Of a stretch of DNA of 64,000 nt, positions 38,312-46,712 are shown in pieces. This DNA is from Schlegelella_A sp963778525 (lineage in GTDB: Bacteria; Pseudomonadota; Gammaproteobacteria; Burkholderiales; Burkholderiaceae_C). Within the stretch, counting starts at the first letter, position 1; each line of letters starts with the position of its first letter. The translations under genes were made by a program, and so were the position numbers. Location of the stretch: positions 1 to 64,000 of the forward strand of contig CAVZUJ010000008.1 in assembly GCA_963778525.1 (NCBI GenBank), read 5' to 3'. The notes under the pieces were generated by a model that saw only the letters and a program-made list of their open reading frames with translations, did no database searches and was not told where the DNA came from.

Positions 38312-40720
38312 ATGAATCGATTCAACGTTCGCAAGGTCGCCGTGCTCGGCGCCGGCGTGATGGGCGCGCAGATCGCCGCCCATCTGGTCAACGTCAAGGT
38401 GCCGGTCGTGCTGTTCGACCTGCCGGCCAAGGACGGGCCGAAGAACGGCATCGTCACGAAGGCCGTCGAGGGCTTGAAGAAGCTCAAGCCCGCGCCGCTC
38501 GGCATGCCGGAGGATGCGGCGCTGATCCAGCAGGCGAACTACGAAGAGCACCTGAGCCTGCTCGGCGAATGCGACCTGATCATCGAGGCGATCGCCGAGC
38601 GCATGGACTGGAAGCTCGATCTCTACACGAAGATCGCGCCGGCCGTGGCCCCGCACGCCATCGTCGCCAGCAACACCTCGGGCCTGAGCATCACCAAGCT
38701 CGCGGCGGTGCTGCCGGCCGAGATCCGGCCGCGCTTTTGCGGCATCCACTTCTTCAATCCGCCGCGCTACATGGCGCTGGTGGAGCTGATCGCCACGCCG
38801 GACACCGAACCGGAAGTGCTCGACCAGCTCGAGGCCTTCGTCACCACGACGCTCGGCAAGTCGGTGATCCGCGCCAAGGACACGCCCAACTTCATCGCCA
38901 ATCGCGTCGGCATCGCCGGCATGCTGGCGACGATGAAGGAGGCCGAGACCTACGGCCTCAGCTACGACGTCGTCGACGACCTCACCGGCAAGAAGCTCGG
39001 CCGTGCCAGCTCGGGCACCTTCCGCACCGCCGACGTCGTCGGCCTGGACACGATGGCGCACGTCATCAAGACGCTGCAGGACAACCTCGGCCCCGAGCAG
39101 GGCAACGATCCCTTCTTCGCCAGCTTCGCGACGCCGCCGGTCTTGCAAAAGCTGCTCGACGCGGGCGCGCTCGGGCAAAAGACCGGTGCCGGCTTCTACA
39201 AGAAGGTCGGCAAGGACATCCTGCGCTTCGACCCCGCGAGCGGCGAGTACGTCGCCGGCGGCGGCAAGGCCGACGAGATCGTCGCGCGCATCCTGAAGAA
39301 GCCGCCGGCCGAGCGCCTCAAGCTCCTGCACGACTCGAAGAATCCGCAGGCGCAGTTCCTCTGGGCGATCCTGCGCGACAGCTTCCACTACGCCGCCGTG
39401 CACCTGGCCGACGTGGCCGAGAGCGCGCGCGACATCGACTTCGCGATGCGCTGGGGCTTCGGCGCGAGCCAGGGCCCGTTCGAGCTCTGGCAGCAGGCCG
39501 GCTGGACGCAGGTCGCCAAGTGGGTGAAGGAAGACATCGATGCCGGCAAGGCGCTGAGCAGCGCGCCCTTGCCGTCGTGGGTATTCGATGGCCTCGGCAC
39601 GGCCGACGGCGGCGTGCATCGTCCGGAAGGCTCGTGGAGCGCCGCGCACGCACGCTTCGTCGCGCCGAGCACCTTGCCGGTGTACGAGCGCCAGGCCTTC
39701 CGCGAGAACGTGTTCGGCTCGGGCGCAGCGGAGCCGCTGAAGTCGGGCACCGAGGTCTTCCGCAACGAGGACGTGCGCGTCTGGACGCTCGACGGCAAGG
39801 TCCTGATCGCCAGCATCACGGCCAAGCTGCATCTCATCAGCCCCGGAGTCATCGAAGGCCTGACGAAGGCCATCGATCTCGCCGAGGCCGGCTACCAGGG
39901 CCTCGTGCTCTGGTCGCCCGACGACGTGTTCTCCGCCGGCGCCAATCTCGAGGCGCTGATGCCGATCTTCATGAAAAGCGGCGGCAAAGGCATCGTGCCC
40001 GAGGTGAAGAAGCTGCAGGATGCGATGCTGCGCATGCGCTACGCCAGCGTGCCGGTGGTGGCCGCGATGCGTGGCATCGCGCTCGGCGGCGGTTGCGAGA
40101 TCGCGCTGCACTGCGCGCGCCGCGTCGCGGCGATGGAAAGCTACATGGGCTTCGTCGAGGTGGGCGTCGGCCTGCTGCCGGCCGGGGGCGGCCTGACCTA
40201 CCTCGCGCGGCGCGCCGCCGAGATGGCTGCTGCCGGCAACGCCAACGCCGACATCTTCGCCTTCCTGCGCGACGGCTTCACCAGCGCCGCCACGGCCAAG
40301 GTCGGCACCAGCGCGAACGAGAACCGCAAGCTCGGCTACCTGCTCTGGAGCGATGTGATCGTGGCCAACAAGGACGAGCTCCTGCACGTCGCCAGCGCCC
40401 AGGCGCGCGCGATGTTCGAGAGCGGCTATCGGCCGCCGACCCGGGCGCCGTTCCCGGTGGCCGGCCGCAACGCCATCGCCACGGTCAAGGGCCAGCTCGT
40501 CAACATGCGCGATGGCGGCTTCATCAGCGCCCACGACTACACCATCGCCACGCTGATCGCCGACGTGGTCTGCGGCAGCGACGTCGATGCCGGCTCGCTC
40601 GTCACCGAGGAGTACCTGATGGCGCTCGAGCGCAAGCACTTCTGCGGCCTGCTCGACCACCCGAAGACGCAGGAACGGATCATGGGCATGCTGCAGACCG
40701 GCAAGCCGGTTCGCAACTGA
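38312..40720 (+). CDS. Bifunctional 3-hydroxyacyl-CoA dehydrogenase / enoyl-CoA hydratase
   Basis: 802 residues from ATG 38312. The dehydrogenase part comes first: NAD Rossmann loop 'VAVLGAGVMGAQIAAHL', 'ASNTSGLSITKLA', 'FFNPPRYMALVEL' and 'KDTPNFIANRVG'. The hydratase part is C-terminal (about 480-760): 'FSAGANLEALMPIFMK', 'ALGGGCEIALHCARRV', 'GFVEVGVGLLPAGGG'. The order HAD then ECH is opposite to E. coli FadB and matches the FadN-type of beta-oxidation enzyme. It hydrates enoyl-CoA and oxidises 3-hydroxyacyl-CoA; the thiolase that finishes the round follows 14 bp downstream. Reading frame is intact. Confidence 0.92.
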   Translation: MNRFNVRKVAVLGAGVMGAQIAAHLVNVKVPVVLFDLPAKDGPKNGIVTKAVEGLKKLKPAPLGMPEDAALIQQANYEEHLSLLGECDLIIEAIAERMDWKLDLYTKIAPAVAPHAIVASNTSGLSITKLAAVLPAEIRPRFCGIHFFNPPRYMALVELIATPDTEPEVLDQLEAFVTTTLGKSVIRAKDTPNFIANRVGIAGMLATMKEAETYGLSYDVVDDLTGKKLGRASSGTFRTADVVGLDTMAHVIKTLQDNLGPEQGNDPFFASFATPPVLQKLLDAGALGQKTGAGFYKKVGKDILRFDPASGEYVAGGGKADEIVARILKKPPAERLKLLHDSKNPQAQFLWAILRDSFHYAAVHLADVAESARDIDFAMRWGFGASQGPFELWQQAGWTQVAKWVKEDIDAGKALSSAPLPSWVFDGLGTADGGVHRPEGSWSAAHARFVAPSTLPVYERQAFRENVFGSGAAEPLKSGTEVFRNEDVRVWTLDGKVLIASITAKLHLISPGVIEGLTKAIDLAEAGYQGLVLWSPDDVFSAGANLEALMPIFMKSGGKGIVPEVKKLQDAMLRMRYASVPVVAAMRGIALGGGCEIALHCARRVAAMESYMGFVEVGVGLLPAGGGLTYLARRAAEMAAAGNANADIFAFLRDGFTSAATAKVGTSANENRKLGYLLWSDVIVANKDELLHVASAQARAMFESGYRPPTRAPFPVAGRNAIATVKGQLVNMRDGGFISAHDYTIATLIADVVCGSDVDAGSLVTEEYLMALERKHFCGLLDHPKTQERIMGMLQTGKPVRN

Positions 40721-40734
40721 AGAGGACGACGAAC

Positions 40735-41949
40735 ATGAGCAGCAAGCAAGTGCAGGACGCCTACATCGTCGCCGCGACGCGCACGCCGATCGGCCGCTCG
40801 GGCCGCGGCTACTTCAGGAACACCCGGCCCGACGACCTGCTGATCGCGGCGATCCTGAGCGCCATGAAGCAGGTGCCCAGCCTCGACCCGGCGGCGATCG
40901 AAGACGCCGTCGTCGGCTGCTCCTTTCCCGAAGGCGAGCAGGGCATGAACATGGCGCGCATCGCGGTGGCCCTGTGCGGCTTCCCGAAGCCGATCGGCGG
41001 CATCACGGTCAACCGCTTCTGCGCCTCGGGCCTGAGCGCGATCCAGATGGCGGCCGACCGCATCCGCGTCGGCGAGGCCGACGTGATGATCGCCGGCGGC
41101 GCCGAGTCGATGAGCCTGGTGCCGATGGGCGGCAACAAGCCTTCGTTCAACCCGAAGATCTTCGAGCACGACGAGAACGTCGGCATCGCCTACGGCATGG
41201 GCCTGACCGCCGAGAAGGTGGCGGCGCAGTGGAAGGTGAGCCGCGAGGCGCAGGATGCGTTCTCGTATGAATCGCACATGCGCGCACTGAAGGCGCAGGC
41301 GGCGGGCGAATTCACCGACGAGATGACGCCGATCGATGTCGTCGAGCGCTTTCCCGATCTGGCGAACGCGGGCGAGGGCGGTGCCCAGTCGACGAAGACG
41401 CGCACCGTCGCGCTCGACGAAGGCCCGCGCAAGGACACCTCGCTCGAAGGCCTGGCCAAGCTGCGACCGGTGTTCGCGGCCAAGGGCAGCGTCACCGCCG
41501 GCAACAGCTCGCAGACCAGCGATGGCGCCGGCGCGCTGATCCTGGCCAGCGAGAAGGCCGTCAAGCAGTTCGACCTGAAGCCGCTGGCCCGCTTCGTCAG
41601 CTTCGCCAGCCGCGGCGTGCCGCCCGAGATCATGGGCATCGGCCCGATCGAGGCCATCCCCGCAGCGCTTCGCTACGCGGGCCTGAAGCTCGAAGACATC
41701 GGCTGGATCGAGCTCAACGAGGCCTTCGCGGCGCAGTCGCTGGCGGTCATCAACACCGTGGGGCTCGATCAGAGCAAGGTCAATCCGATGGGCGGCGCGA
41801 TCGCCCTCGGCCACCCGCTCGGCGCCACCGGCGCGATCCGCTCGGCCACGGTCATCCATGCGCTGCGTCGGCACAACCTGAAGTACGGCATGGTGACGAT
41901 GTGCGTCGGCACCGGCCAGGGCGCGGCCGGCATCTTCGAGCGGCTCTGA
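40735..41949 (+). CDS. fadA: Acetyl-CoA C-acyltransferase (thiolase, FadA-type)
   Basis: 404 residues. Active-site Cys in 'NRFCASGLSAIQ', second acid-base Cys in 'VTMCVGTGQGAAG', His in 'GGAIALGHPLGATGA' and 'NEAFAAQSL' are present, as in all thiolases. It cleaves 3-ketoacyl-CoA with CoA. It lies 14 bp after the bifunctional enzyme; together with the acyl-CoA dehydrogenase the cluster covers a full beta-oxidation round. Degradative thiolase is more likely than biosynthetic because of this company. Confidence 0.93.
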   Translation: MSSKQVQDAYIVAATRTPIGRSGRGYFRNTRPDDLLIAAILSAMKQVPSLDPAAIEDAVVGCSFPEGEQGMNMARIAVALCGFPKPIGGITVNRFCASGLSAIQMAADRIRVGEADVMIAGGAESMSLVPMGGNKPSFNPKIFEHDENVGIAYGMGLTAEKVAAQWKVSREAQDAFSYESHMRALKAQAAGEFTDEMTPIDVVERFPDLANAGEGGAQSTKTRTVALDEGPRKDTSLEGLAKLRPVFAAKGSVTAGNSSQTSDGAGALILASEKAVKQFDLKPLARFVSFASRGVPPEIMGIGPIEAIPAALRYAGLKLEDIGWIELNEAFAAQSLAVINTVGLDQSKVNPMGGAIALGHPLGATGAIRSATVIHALRRHNLKYGMVTMCVGTGQGAAGIFERL

Positions 41950-41971
41950 GGGCCGGCTCGCGGACCGCGCG

Positions 41972-42874
41972 ATGGCAAGCCTCGACGCATCGTCGCCGCC
42001 GCCGACCGGCGAGCCCGTGGCCGTGCGCGACGATGCCGCGATCGAGATGCGCGTCTTTGCGCCGGCCGCCGGCACGCTGCCGACGGCTGCGGTGCTCATC
42101 GGCGGGGCGATGGGGGTGCGGCAGGCGTTCTACGCGCCGTTCGCGCTGTGGCTGGCGCGCCAGGGCTACCTCGTCGCGACCTTCGACTATCGCGGCGTCG
42201 GTGCCTCGCGCGTCGCCTCGCTGCGCGGCTTCGACGCCGATCTCTTCAGCTGGGCGCGCGACTTCGATGCCGCCATCGATGCCTTGGCCCTGCGCGCCGA
42301 AGGCCGCCCGCTCTTCCTGATCGGCCACAGCCTCGGCGCGCAGCTGCCCGGCCTGTTGCGCAACCGCGGCCGCATCGAGGGCCTCGTTTCCATCGCTGCC
42401 GGCAGCGGCTACTGGCGCGACAACGCGCCGCGCCTGAAGCGCTCGGTGCTCTATTTCTGGTACGTGCTCGTGCCGGTCGCGACGGCGCTGTTCGGCTATT
42501 TCCCGGGTGCCCGACTGAAGAAGGTGGGCGACCTGCCGCGCGGCGTCGTCCTGCAATGGCGGCGCTGGTGCCTCGACCCGCGCTATCACGTCGGCGCCGA
42601 AGGCAAGGTGGTGAGAGAGCAGTTCGAGTCCGTGCGCTTTCCGCTCGTCGCGGTATCGATCAGCGACGACGAGCTGATGACCGAGCGCGGCATCCGCGTG
42701 CTCGTCGACTGCTACGCCAATGCCCCGCGCCGCGTCGAGCGCATCGCGCCCGCCGACGTGGCGGCCAGGCGCATCGGCCACTTCGGCTTCTTCCGCGATG
42801 CCTTCGAGCCCACCTTGTGGGCGCGCGCGGCATCGTGGCTCCTCGAATTCCAACGCGCAAAGGAAGCGACATGA
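41972..42874 (+). CDS. Alpha/beta hydrolase family protein
   Basis: 300 residues from ATG 41972. The fold is clear: oxyanion-strand 'VLIGGAMGVRQAFYAPFALW', 'VATFDYRGVGAS', nucleophile elbow 'LIGHSLGAQLPGLL' (Ser) and a late His in 'RRIGHFGFFRDAFE'. It resembles the S33/YheT-like predicted esterases ('putative alpha/beta hydrolase' near enoyl-CoA hydratase genes in many beta-proteobacteria). Substrate unknown; an acyl ester or thioester would fit. The stop overlaps the next gene by ATGA. Confidence 0.85.
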   Translation: MASLDASSPPPTGEPVAVRDDAAIEMRVFAPAAGTLPTAAVLIGGAMGVRQAFYAPFALWLARQGYLVATFDYRGVGASRVASLRGFDADLFSWARDFDAAIDALALRAEGRPLFLIGHSLGAQLPGLLRNRGRIEGLVSIAAGSGYWRDNAPRLKRSVLYFWYVLVPVATALFGYFPGARLKKVGDLPRGVVLQWRRWCLDPRYHVGAEGKVVREQFESVRFPLVAVSISDDELMTERGIRVLVDCYANAPRRVERIAPADVAARRIGHFGFFRDAFEPTLWARAASWLLEFQRAKEAT

Positions 42875-43632
42875 GCATCAGGACCGCCACCCTCAACGGC
42901 GTGGCCACCATCGAGATCGCGCGTCCGGAGAAGAAGAACGCCATCACCCAGGCGATGTACCGGCAGATGGCCGAAGCGCTCGACGCCGCGGTGGCCGACA
43001 ACGCGGTGCGCGCGGTGCTGCTCACCGGCCAGCCCGGCATCTTCACCTCGGGCAACGACATCGAGGACTTCATGCAGCGCCCGCCGAGCTCGACCGAGTC
43101 GCCGGCCTTCGTCTTCATGAAGGCGCTGATGGGCTGCGACAAGCCGGTCGTCGCCGCCGTCACCGGTGCGGCGATCGGCATCGGCACGACGATGCTGCTG
43201 CACTGCGACTTCGTCTACGTCAGCGACGAGGCGCGCCTGGCGATGCCGTTCGTGAGCCTCGGCCTGGTGCCGGAGTTCGGCTCGAGCCTGATCGTGCCGC
43301 AGCTGATGGGCAACGTGCGCGCCGCCGAGAAGCTGCTGCTCGGCGATCCGTTCACCGGCGCCGACGCGGTCGAGGTGGGCATCGCCAATGCCGTGCTGCC
43401 GGCCGCCGAAGTGGCGCCGCACGCACGCCGGGTCGCCGAGCGCTTCAACGGCTTGCCGCCAGGCGCCGTGCGCGAGACCAAGCGGCTGATGCGGCGGGCC
43501 CGCACGGCCGCGGCGCTGGAGACGATCGGTGTCGAAGGCAGTGCCTTCGCGGCCCGCCTGCAAAGTCCGGAAGCGAAGGAAGCCTTCAGTGCCTTCTTCC
43601 AGAAGCGCAAGCCCGACTTTTCCAGGTTCTGA
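42871..43632 (+). CDS. Enoyl-CoA hydratase/isomerase family protein
   Basis: 253 residues. Crotonase motifs: 'IARPEKKNAITQAMYRQMAE', oxyanion holes 'FTSGNDIEDF' and 'AAVTGAAIGIGTTMLLHC', and 'MPFVSLGLVPEFGSSLIVPQ'. The catalytic Glu expected after 'GLVPE' is present; the hydratase's other Glu is not obvious, so isomerase is possible. Overlaps the alpha/beta hydrolase gene by 4 bp. Codes for a second, free-standing hydratase beside the bifunctional one. Confidence 0.88.
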   Translation: MSIRTATLNGVATIEIARPEKKNAITQAMYRQMAEALDAAVADNAVRAVLLTGQPGIFTSGNDIEDFMQRPPSSTESPAFVFMKALMGCDKPVVAAVTGAAIGIGTTMLLHCDFVYVSDEARLAMPFVSLGLVPEFGSSLIVPQLMGNVRAAEKLLLGDPFTGADAVEVGIANAVLPAAEVAPHARRVAERFNGLPPGAVRETKRLMRRARTAAALETIGVEGSAFAARLQSPEAKEAFSAFFQKRKPDFSRF

Positions 43633-43660
43633 TCGCGCGGCCCGGCCCGGCCGTCCGGCG

Positions 43661-44380
43661 CTCGCGCTGGCCTACAAGCTCGCGCTCGCGCCGCTCTTGG
43701 TGGTGCAGGCGATTCGCACCCGACGACGCGCGCTGGTGCTGCCGGAGGCCGGCGGCCCGCGCGACGGCCTTCTAGGCGCGGTTGCGGCACCGCCGTTGCG
43801 CGTGCTCATCGCCGGCGACTCCTCGGCTGCCGGTGTCGGCGTCGCGCATCAGGACGCGGCCGTGGCCGGCCACCTCGTGCGCGCGTTGCACCATGGCACC
43901 GGCCGGCCCGTCGCCTGGAGCCTGCACGCGAAATCGGGCCTGACGACGCGCGGCGTGCAGGCCCTGCTCGAGGCCGAGCCGCCCACTCCCGGCGACATCG
44001 CCATCGTCATCAGCGGCGTCAACGATGTCGTCGACCAGATCGCGGCAGGTCGTGCCGTTCGCCATCGCGCGGCGCTGGCCGACTGGCTGCTCGACGGCGG
44101 CTTCGCGCGCCATGTCGTCTTCGCGCCCTTGCCGCCGATCGATCGCTTTCCGCTCCTTCCCGAGCCGTTGCGGCGCGTGCTCGGAGCCGACGCGCGCCGT
44201 CACGACGCGGCGCTGGCACGCTGGGCCGCCGGCCGCCGCGATGTCTCGCATGCGAGCTTCGAGCTCGATCTGAGCGCCGAAGGCATGGCCAGCGATGGCT
44301 TTCATCCCGGCGAGCCGGTGTATCGCGCCTGCGGCGAGGCGCTGGCGGCGCACGTGCAGAAGACCATCGCCGAGGCGTAG
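43661..44380 (+). CDS. SGNH/GDSL-type esterase (start uncertain)
   Basis: About 240 residues. SGNH blocks: 'LIAGDSSAAGVGV' (block I, Ser), 'VISGVNDVVDQIA' (block III, Asn) and 'DGFHPGEPVY' (block V, Asp and His). The protein begins with a hydrophobic anchor 'ALALAYKLALAPLLVVQAI', as in its relatives, but no ATG, GTG or TTG stands just before that segment in frame; the first in-frame candidates are TTG 43697 and GTG 43700 and an ATG at 43529 inside the hydratase gene. A start lost by an indel is possible. Likely an inner-membrane anchored lipase or thioesterase; substrate unknown. Confidence 0.75.
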   Translation, partial: LALAYKLALAPLLVVQAIRTRRRALVLPEAGGPRDGLLGAVAAPPLRVLIAGDSSAAGVGVAHQDAAVAGHLVRALHHGTGRPVAWSLHAKSGLTTRGVQALLEAEPPTPGDIAIVISGVNDVVDQIAAGRAVRHRAALADWLLDGGFARHVVFAPLPPIDRFPLLPEPLRRVLGADARRHDAALARWAAGRRDVSHASFELDLSAEGMASDGFHPGEPVYRACGEALAAHVQKTIAEA

Positions 44381-44503
44381 ACGGGGGGCATCCGCTGGAC
44401 CGATGACCTATCGCAGGGTCTGACATTGCGGCACACTGCGCCGCACGACCCGGCGCCAAAGCCGGGCGAACAAAAGACGGGCGAACACCAGACGGGAGGG
44501 CCG

Positions 44504-45335
44504 ATGAATCTGGCCGGACGAACCTTGTTCATCACGGGCGCGTCGCGCGGCATCGGCCTGGCGATTGCGCTCAGGGCGGCACGCGACGGCGCGCAGATCG
44601 TCGTCGCCGCGAAAACGGCGGAGGCGAACCCGAAGCTGCCGGGCACCATCTACAGCGCCGCCGAAGAGATCGAGGCGGCCGGCGGCAAGGCGCTGCCGGT
44701 GCAGTGCGACATCCGCGACGAGGCCAGCGTGCAGGCGGCGGTCGCGCAGGCGGCGCAGCACTTCGGCGGCATCGACATCCTCGTCAACAACGCCAGCGCG
44801 ATCAGCCTGACGCCGACCTCGGCAACGCCGATGAAGCGCTTCGACCTGATGTTCGGCGTCAACGTGCGCGGCACCTATCTATGCACGCAGACCTGCCTGC
44901 CGCATCTGCGCCGCCTCGGCGAAGGCCGGCCGCAATCCGCACGTGCTGTCGATGGCGCCGCCGCTCTCGATGCGCGAGCACTGGTTCGCCCAGCACACCG
45001 CCTATACGATGGCGAAGTACGGCATGAGCATGTGCACGCTCGGCCACGCCGGCGAGTTCCGGCCGCTCGGCATCGCCGTGAACAGCCTGTGGCCGCGCAC
45101 CGCGATCAAGACGGCGGCGCTGCAGATGATCCCGGGCGTCGACCTCGACGCCTGCCGCACGCCGGAGATCCTGGCCGACGCGGCCTACCTGATCCTGACC
45201 AGCGACGCGAAGACGACGAGCGGCAATTTCTTCATCGACGATGCGCTCCTCGCCGAGCATGGCGTCGTCGACCTCGAGCGCTACAGCGTCAAGCCGGGCA
45301 CGACGAAGTTCGTGCCCGATTTCTTCGTCGACTGA
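44504..45335 (+). CDS. Short-chain dehydrogenase/reductase, HSDL2-like (one frameshift)
   Basis: 276 residues after removal of one extra base near 44929 ('LGEGR' then 'NPHVLSMAPPL'). ATG 44504 with GGGAGGG ribosome site. NAD(P) motif 'TGASRGIGLAIALRAA', 'VNNASAISLT' (NNAS), catalytic Tyr-x3-Lys in 'AYTMAKYG' and 'MAPPL' in place of the usual serine strand. The group (hydroxysteroid dehydrogenase-like 2) is linked to fatty-acid metabolism. Followed after 6 bp by the metallo-hydrolase gene. Confidence 0.88.
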
Positions 45336-45341
45336 AGGACC

Positions 45342-46271
45342 ATGAAGGCTCGCGTCGATGCCGACGGCAAGGTGCGACGCTGGCAGGTCGGCGATGCGCA
45401 GGTGACGCAGGTGGTCGAATCGCGCGGTGCGAGCCCGCCCTCGTTCCTGTTCGATGGCGTCAGCGCCGAGCGGGTCCAGTCGCACGCCTGGCTGCGGCCG
45501 CACTTCGCGCATGCCGACGGCCGCTTGTTCGCCTCGATCCACTGCTTCGTCATCGAGTCGAAGGGTCTGCGCATCGTCGTCGACACCTGCGTCGGCAACG
45601 ACAAGCCGCGATCGGTCGCGATGTGGAACCAGCTGCATGGGCCCTTTCTCGCCGACCTGGAAGGCGCCGGCTTCGCGCCGGCGAGCATCGACATCGTGCT
45701 CTGCACGCACATGCACGTCGATCACATCGGCTGGAACACCCGGCTTTGCGAGGGCCGTTGGCTGCCGACCTTTCCGAACGCTCGCTATCTGTTCGGGCGC
45801 GCGGAATACGAGCACTGGTCCGGCACCGGCGACGACGAAGACCGCCAGCTGCTCGCCGACTCGGTGCAGCCCGTCGTCGACGCCGGCCTGGCCCATTGGG
45901 TGGCGGGCGACCATGCCATCAACGACGAAGTGAGCCTCGAGCCGACGCCCGGCCATACGCCCGGCCATGTCAGCGTGCGCCTGCGCTCGGCCGGGGCCGA
46001 GGCGGTAATCACCGGCGACCTCATGCACCATCCGATCCAGTGTGGCGATCCCGCCATCGGCTCGCGCTTCGATGTCGATCCGCGCGTCGCCTTCGAGACC
46101 CGCCTGCGCTTCCTGCGCGAACAGGCCGACCGCGACGTGCTGGTGCTCGGCACCCACTTCGCCGCGCCGACGGCGGGCTGGGTCGTCTCTGCCGGCGCGG
46201 CCTGGCAGTTCGCCGTCAGCCGGCGGGGATCTGGCGCGGCCGACCCGAGCGATCGATCGCCACGTACGTGA
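45342..46271 (+). CDS. Metallo-beta-lactamase fold hydrolase
   Basis: 309 residues from ATG 45342. Metal ligands: 'CTHMHVDHIGWN' (HxHxDH), His in 'TPGHTPGHVSV', Asp in 'ITGDLMHHP' and His in 'GTHFAAPTAGW'. The N-terminal part 'ASPPSFLFDGVSAERVQSH' is typical of a quorum-quenching-like or lactonase-like subgroup. Which bond it cleaves is not clear. Its last 56 bases overlap the convergent thioesterase gene, so its C-terminal dozen residues may not be native. Confidence 0.88.
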   Translation: MKARVDADGKVRRWQVGDAQVTQVVESRGASPPSFLFDGVSAERVQSHAWLRPHFAHADGRLFASIHCFVIESKGLRIVVDTCVGNDKPRSVAMWNQLHGPFLADLEGAGFAPASIDIVLCTHMHVDHIGWNTRLCEGRWLPTFPNARYLFGRAEYEHWSGTGDDEDRQLLADSVQPVVDAGLAHWVAGDHAINDEVSLEPTPGHTPGHVSVRLRSAGAEAVITGDLMHHPIQCGDPAIGSRFDVDPRVAFETRLRFLREQADRDVLVLGTHFAAPTAGWVVSAGAAWQFAVSRRGSGAADPSDRSPRT

Positions 46272-46644
46272 GGTTGGCCTCGGTCACCTTGACCACGTGC
46301 AGGTTGGATGGATCGCGCTCGGCATAGACCTCGACGTTGACGGTGACCGATGTCTTGCCGATGCGCTCGACCTTGGCATAGAAGCTGAGCAGGTCGCCCA
46401 TCGAGACCGGCTGCTTGAAGACGAACTGGTTGACGGCGACGGTGGCGATCCGGCCCTTGGCGATCCTGGCCGGAAGGACGGCGCCGGCGAGGTCGACCTG
46501 GGCCATGATCCAGCCTCCGAAGATGTCGCCGTTGCCGTTGGCGTCGGCCGGCATGGGCATGACGCGCATGACGAGCTGGCGATCGTTGGGCAAGGTCAGC
46601 GGGGCGATCGACGAGAGGTCGGGTTCGCGCTCGATCTCGGGCAT
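46216..46644 (-). CDS. Acyl-CoA thioesterase, YciA-type hotdog protein
   Basis: 142 residues from ATG 46644. The hotdog motif 'NGDIFGGWIMAQVDLAGAV' and 'IATVAVNQFVFKQPVSMGDL' (with the active-site Asp/Asn region) mark YciA-like enzymes that hydrolyse short to long acyl-CoA. The gene is convergent with the metallo-hydrolase (56-bp overlap) and divergent from the ABC exporter. It fits the acyl-CoA company of this region. Confidence 0.9.
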   Translation of the reverse strand: MPEIEREPDLSSIAPLTLPNDRQLVMRVMPMPADANGNGDIFGGWIMAQVDLAGAVLPARIAKGRIATVAVNQFVFKQPVSMGDLLSFYAKVERIGKTSVTVNVEVYAERDPSNLHVVKVTEANLTYVAIDRSGRPRQIPAG

Positions 46645-46712
46645 ATTGCGGCAGGCTCGCGGTGAGGGCCGCTGATTCTTTCACCATTCACCTCGACCGA
46701 AGCTTCGATTTC

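Noticed and set aside
38237..40660. 807-codon minus-strand frame opposite the bifunctional enzyme
   Set aside because: Antisense shadow without recognisable domain.
37832..40720. One 962-residue fusion of DUF2147 and the bifunctional dehydrogenase
   Set aside because: The fusion arises only because an extra G near 38222 pushes the DUF2147 frame into that of the next gene. The native DUF2147 C-terminus and stop at 38289-38291 are visible in the other frame, and the dehydrogenase has its own ATG.
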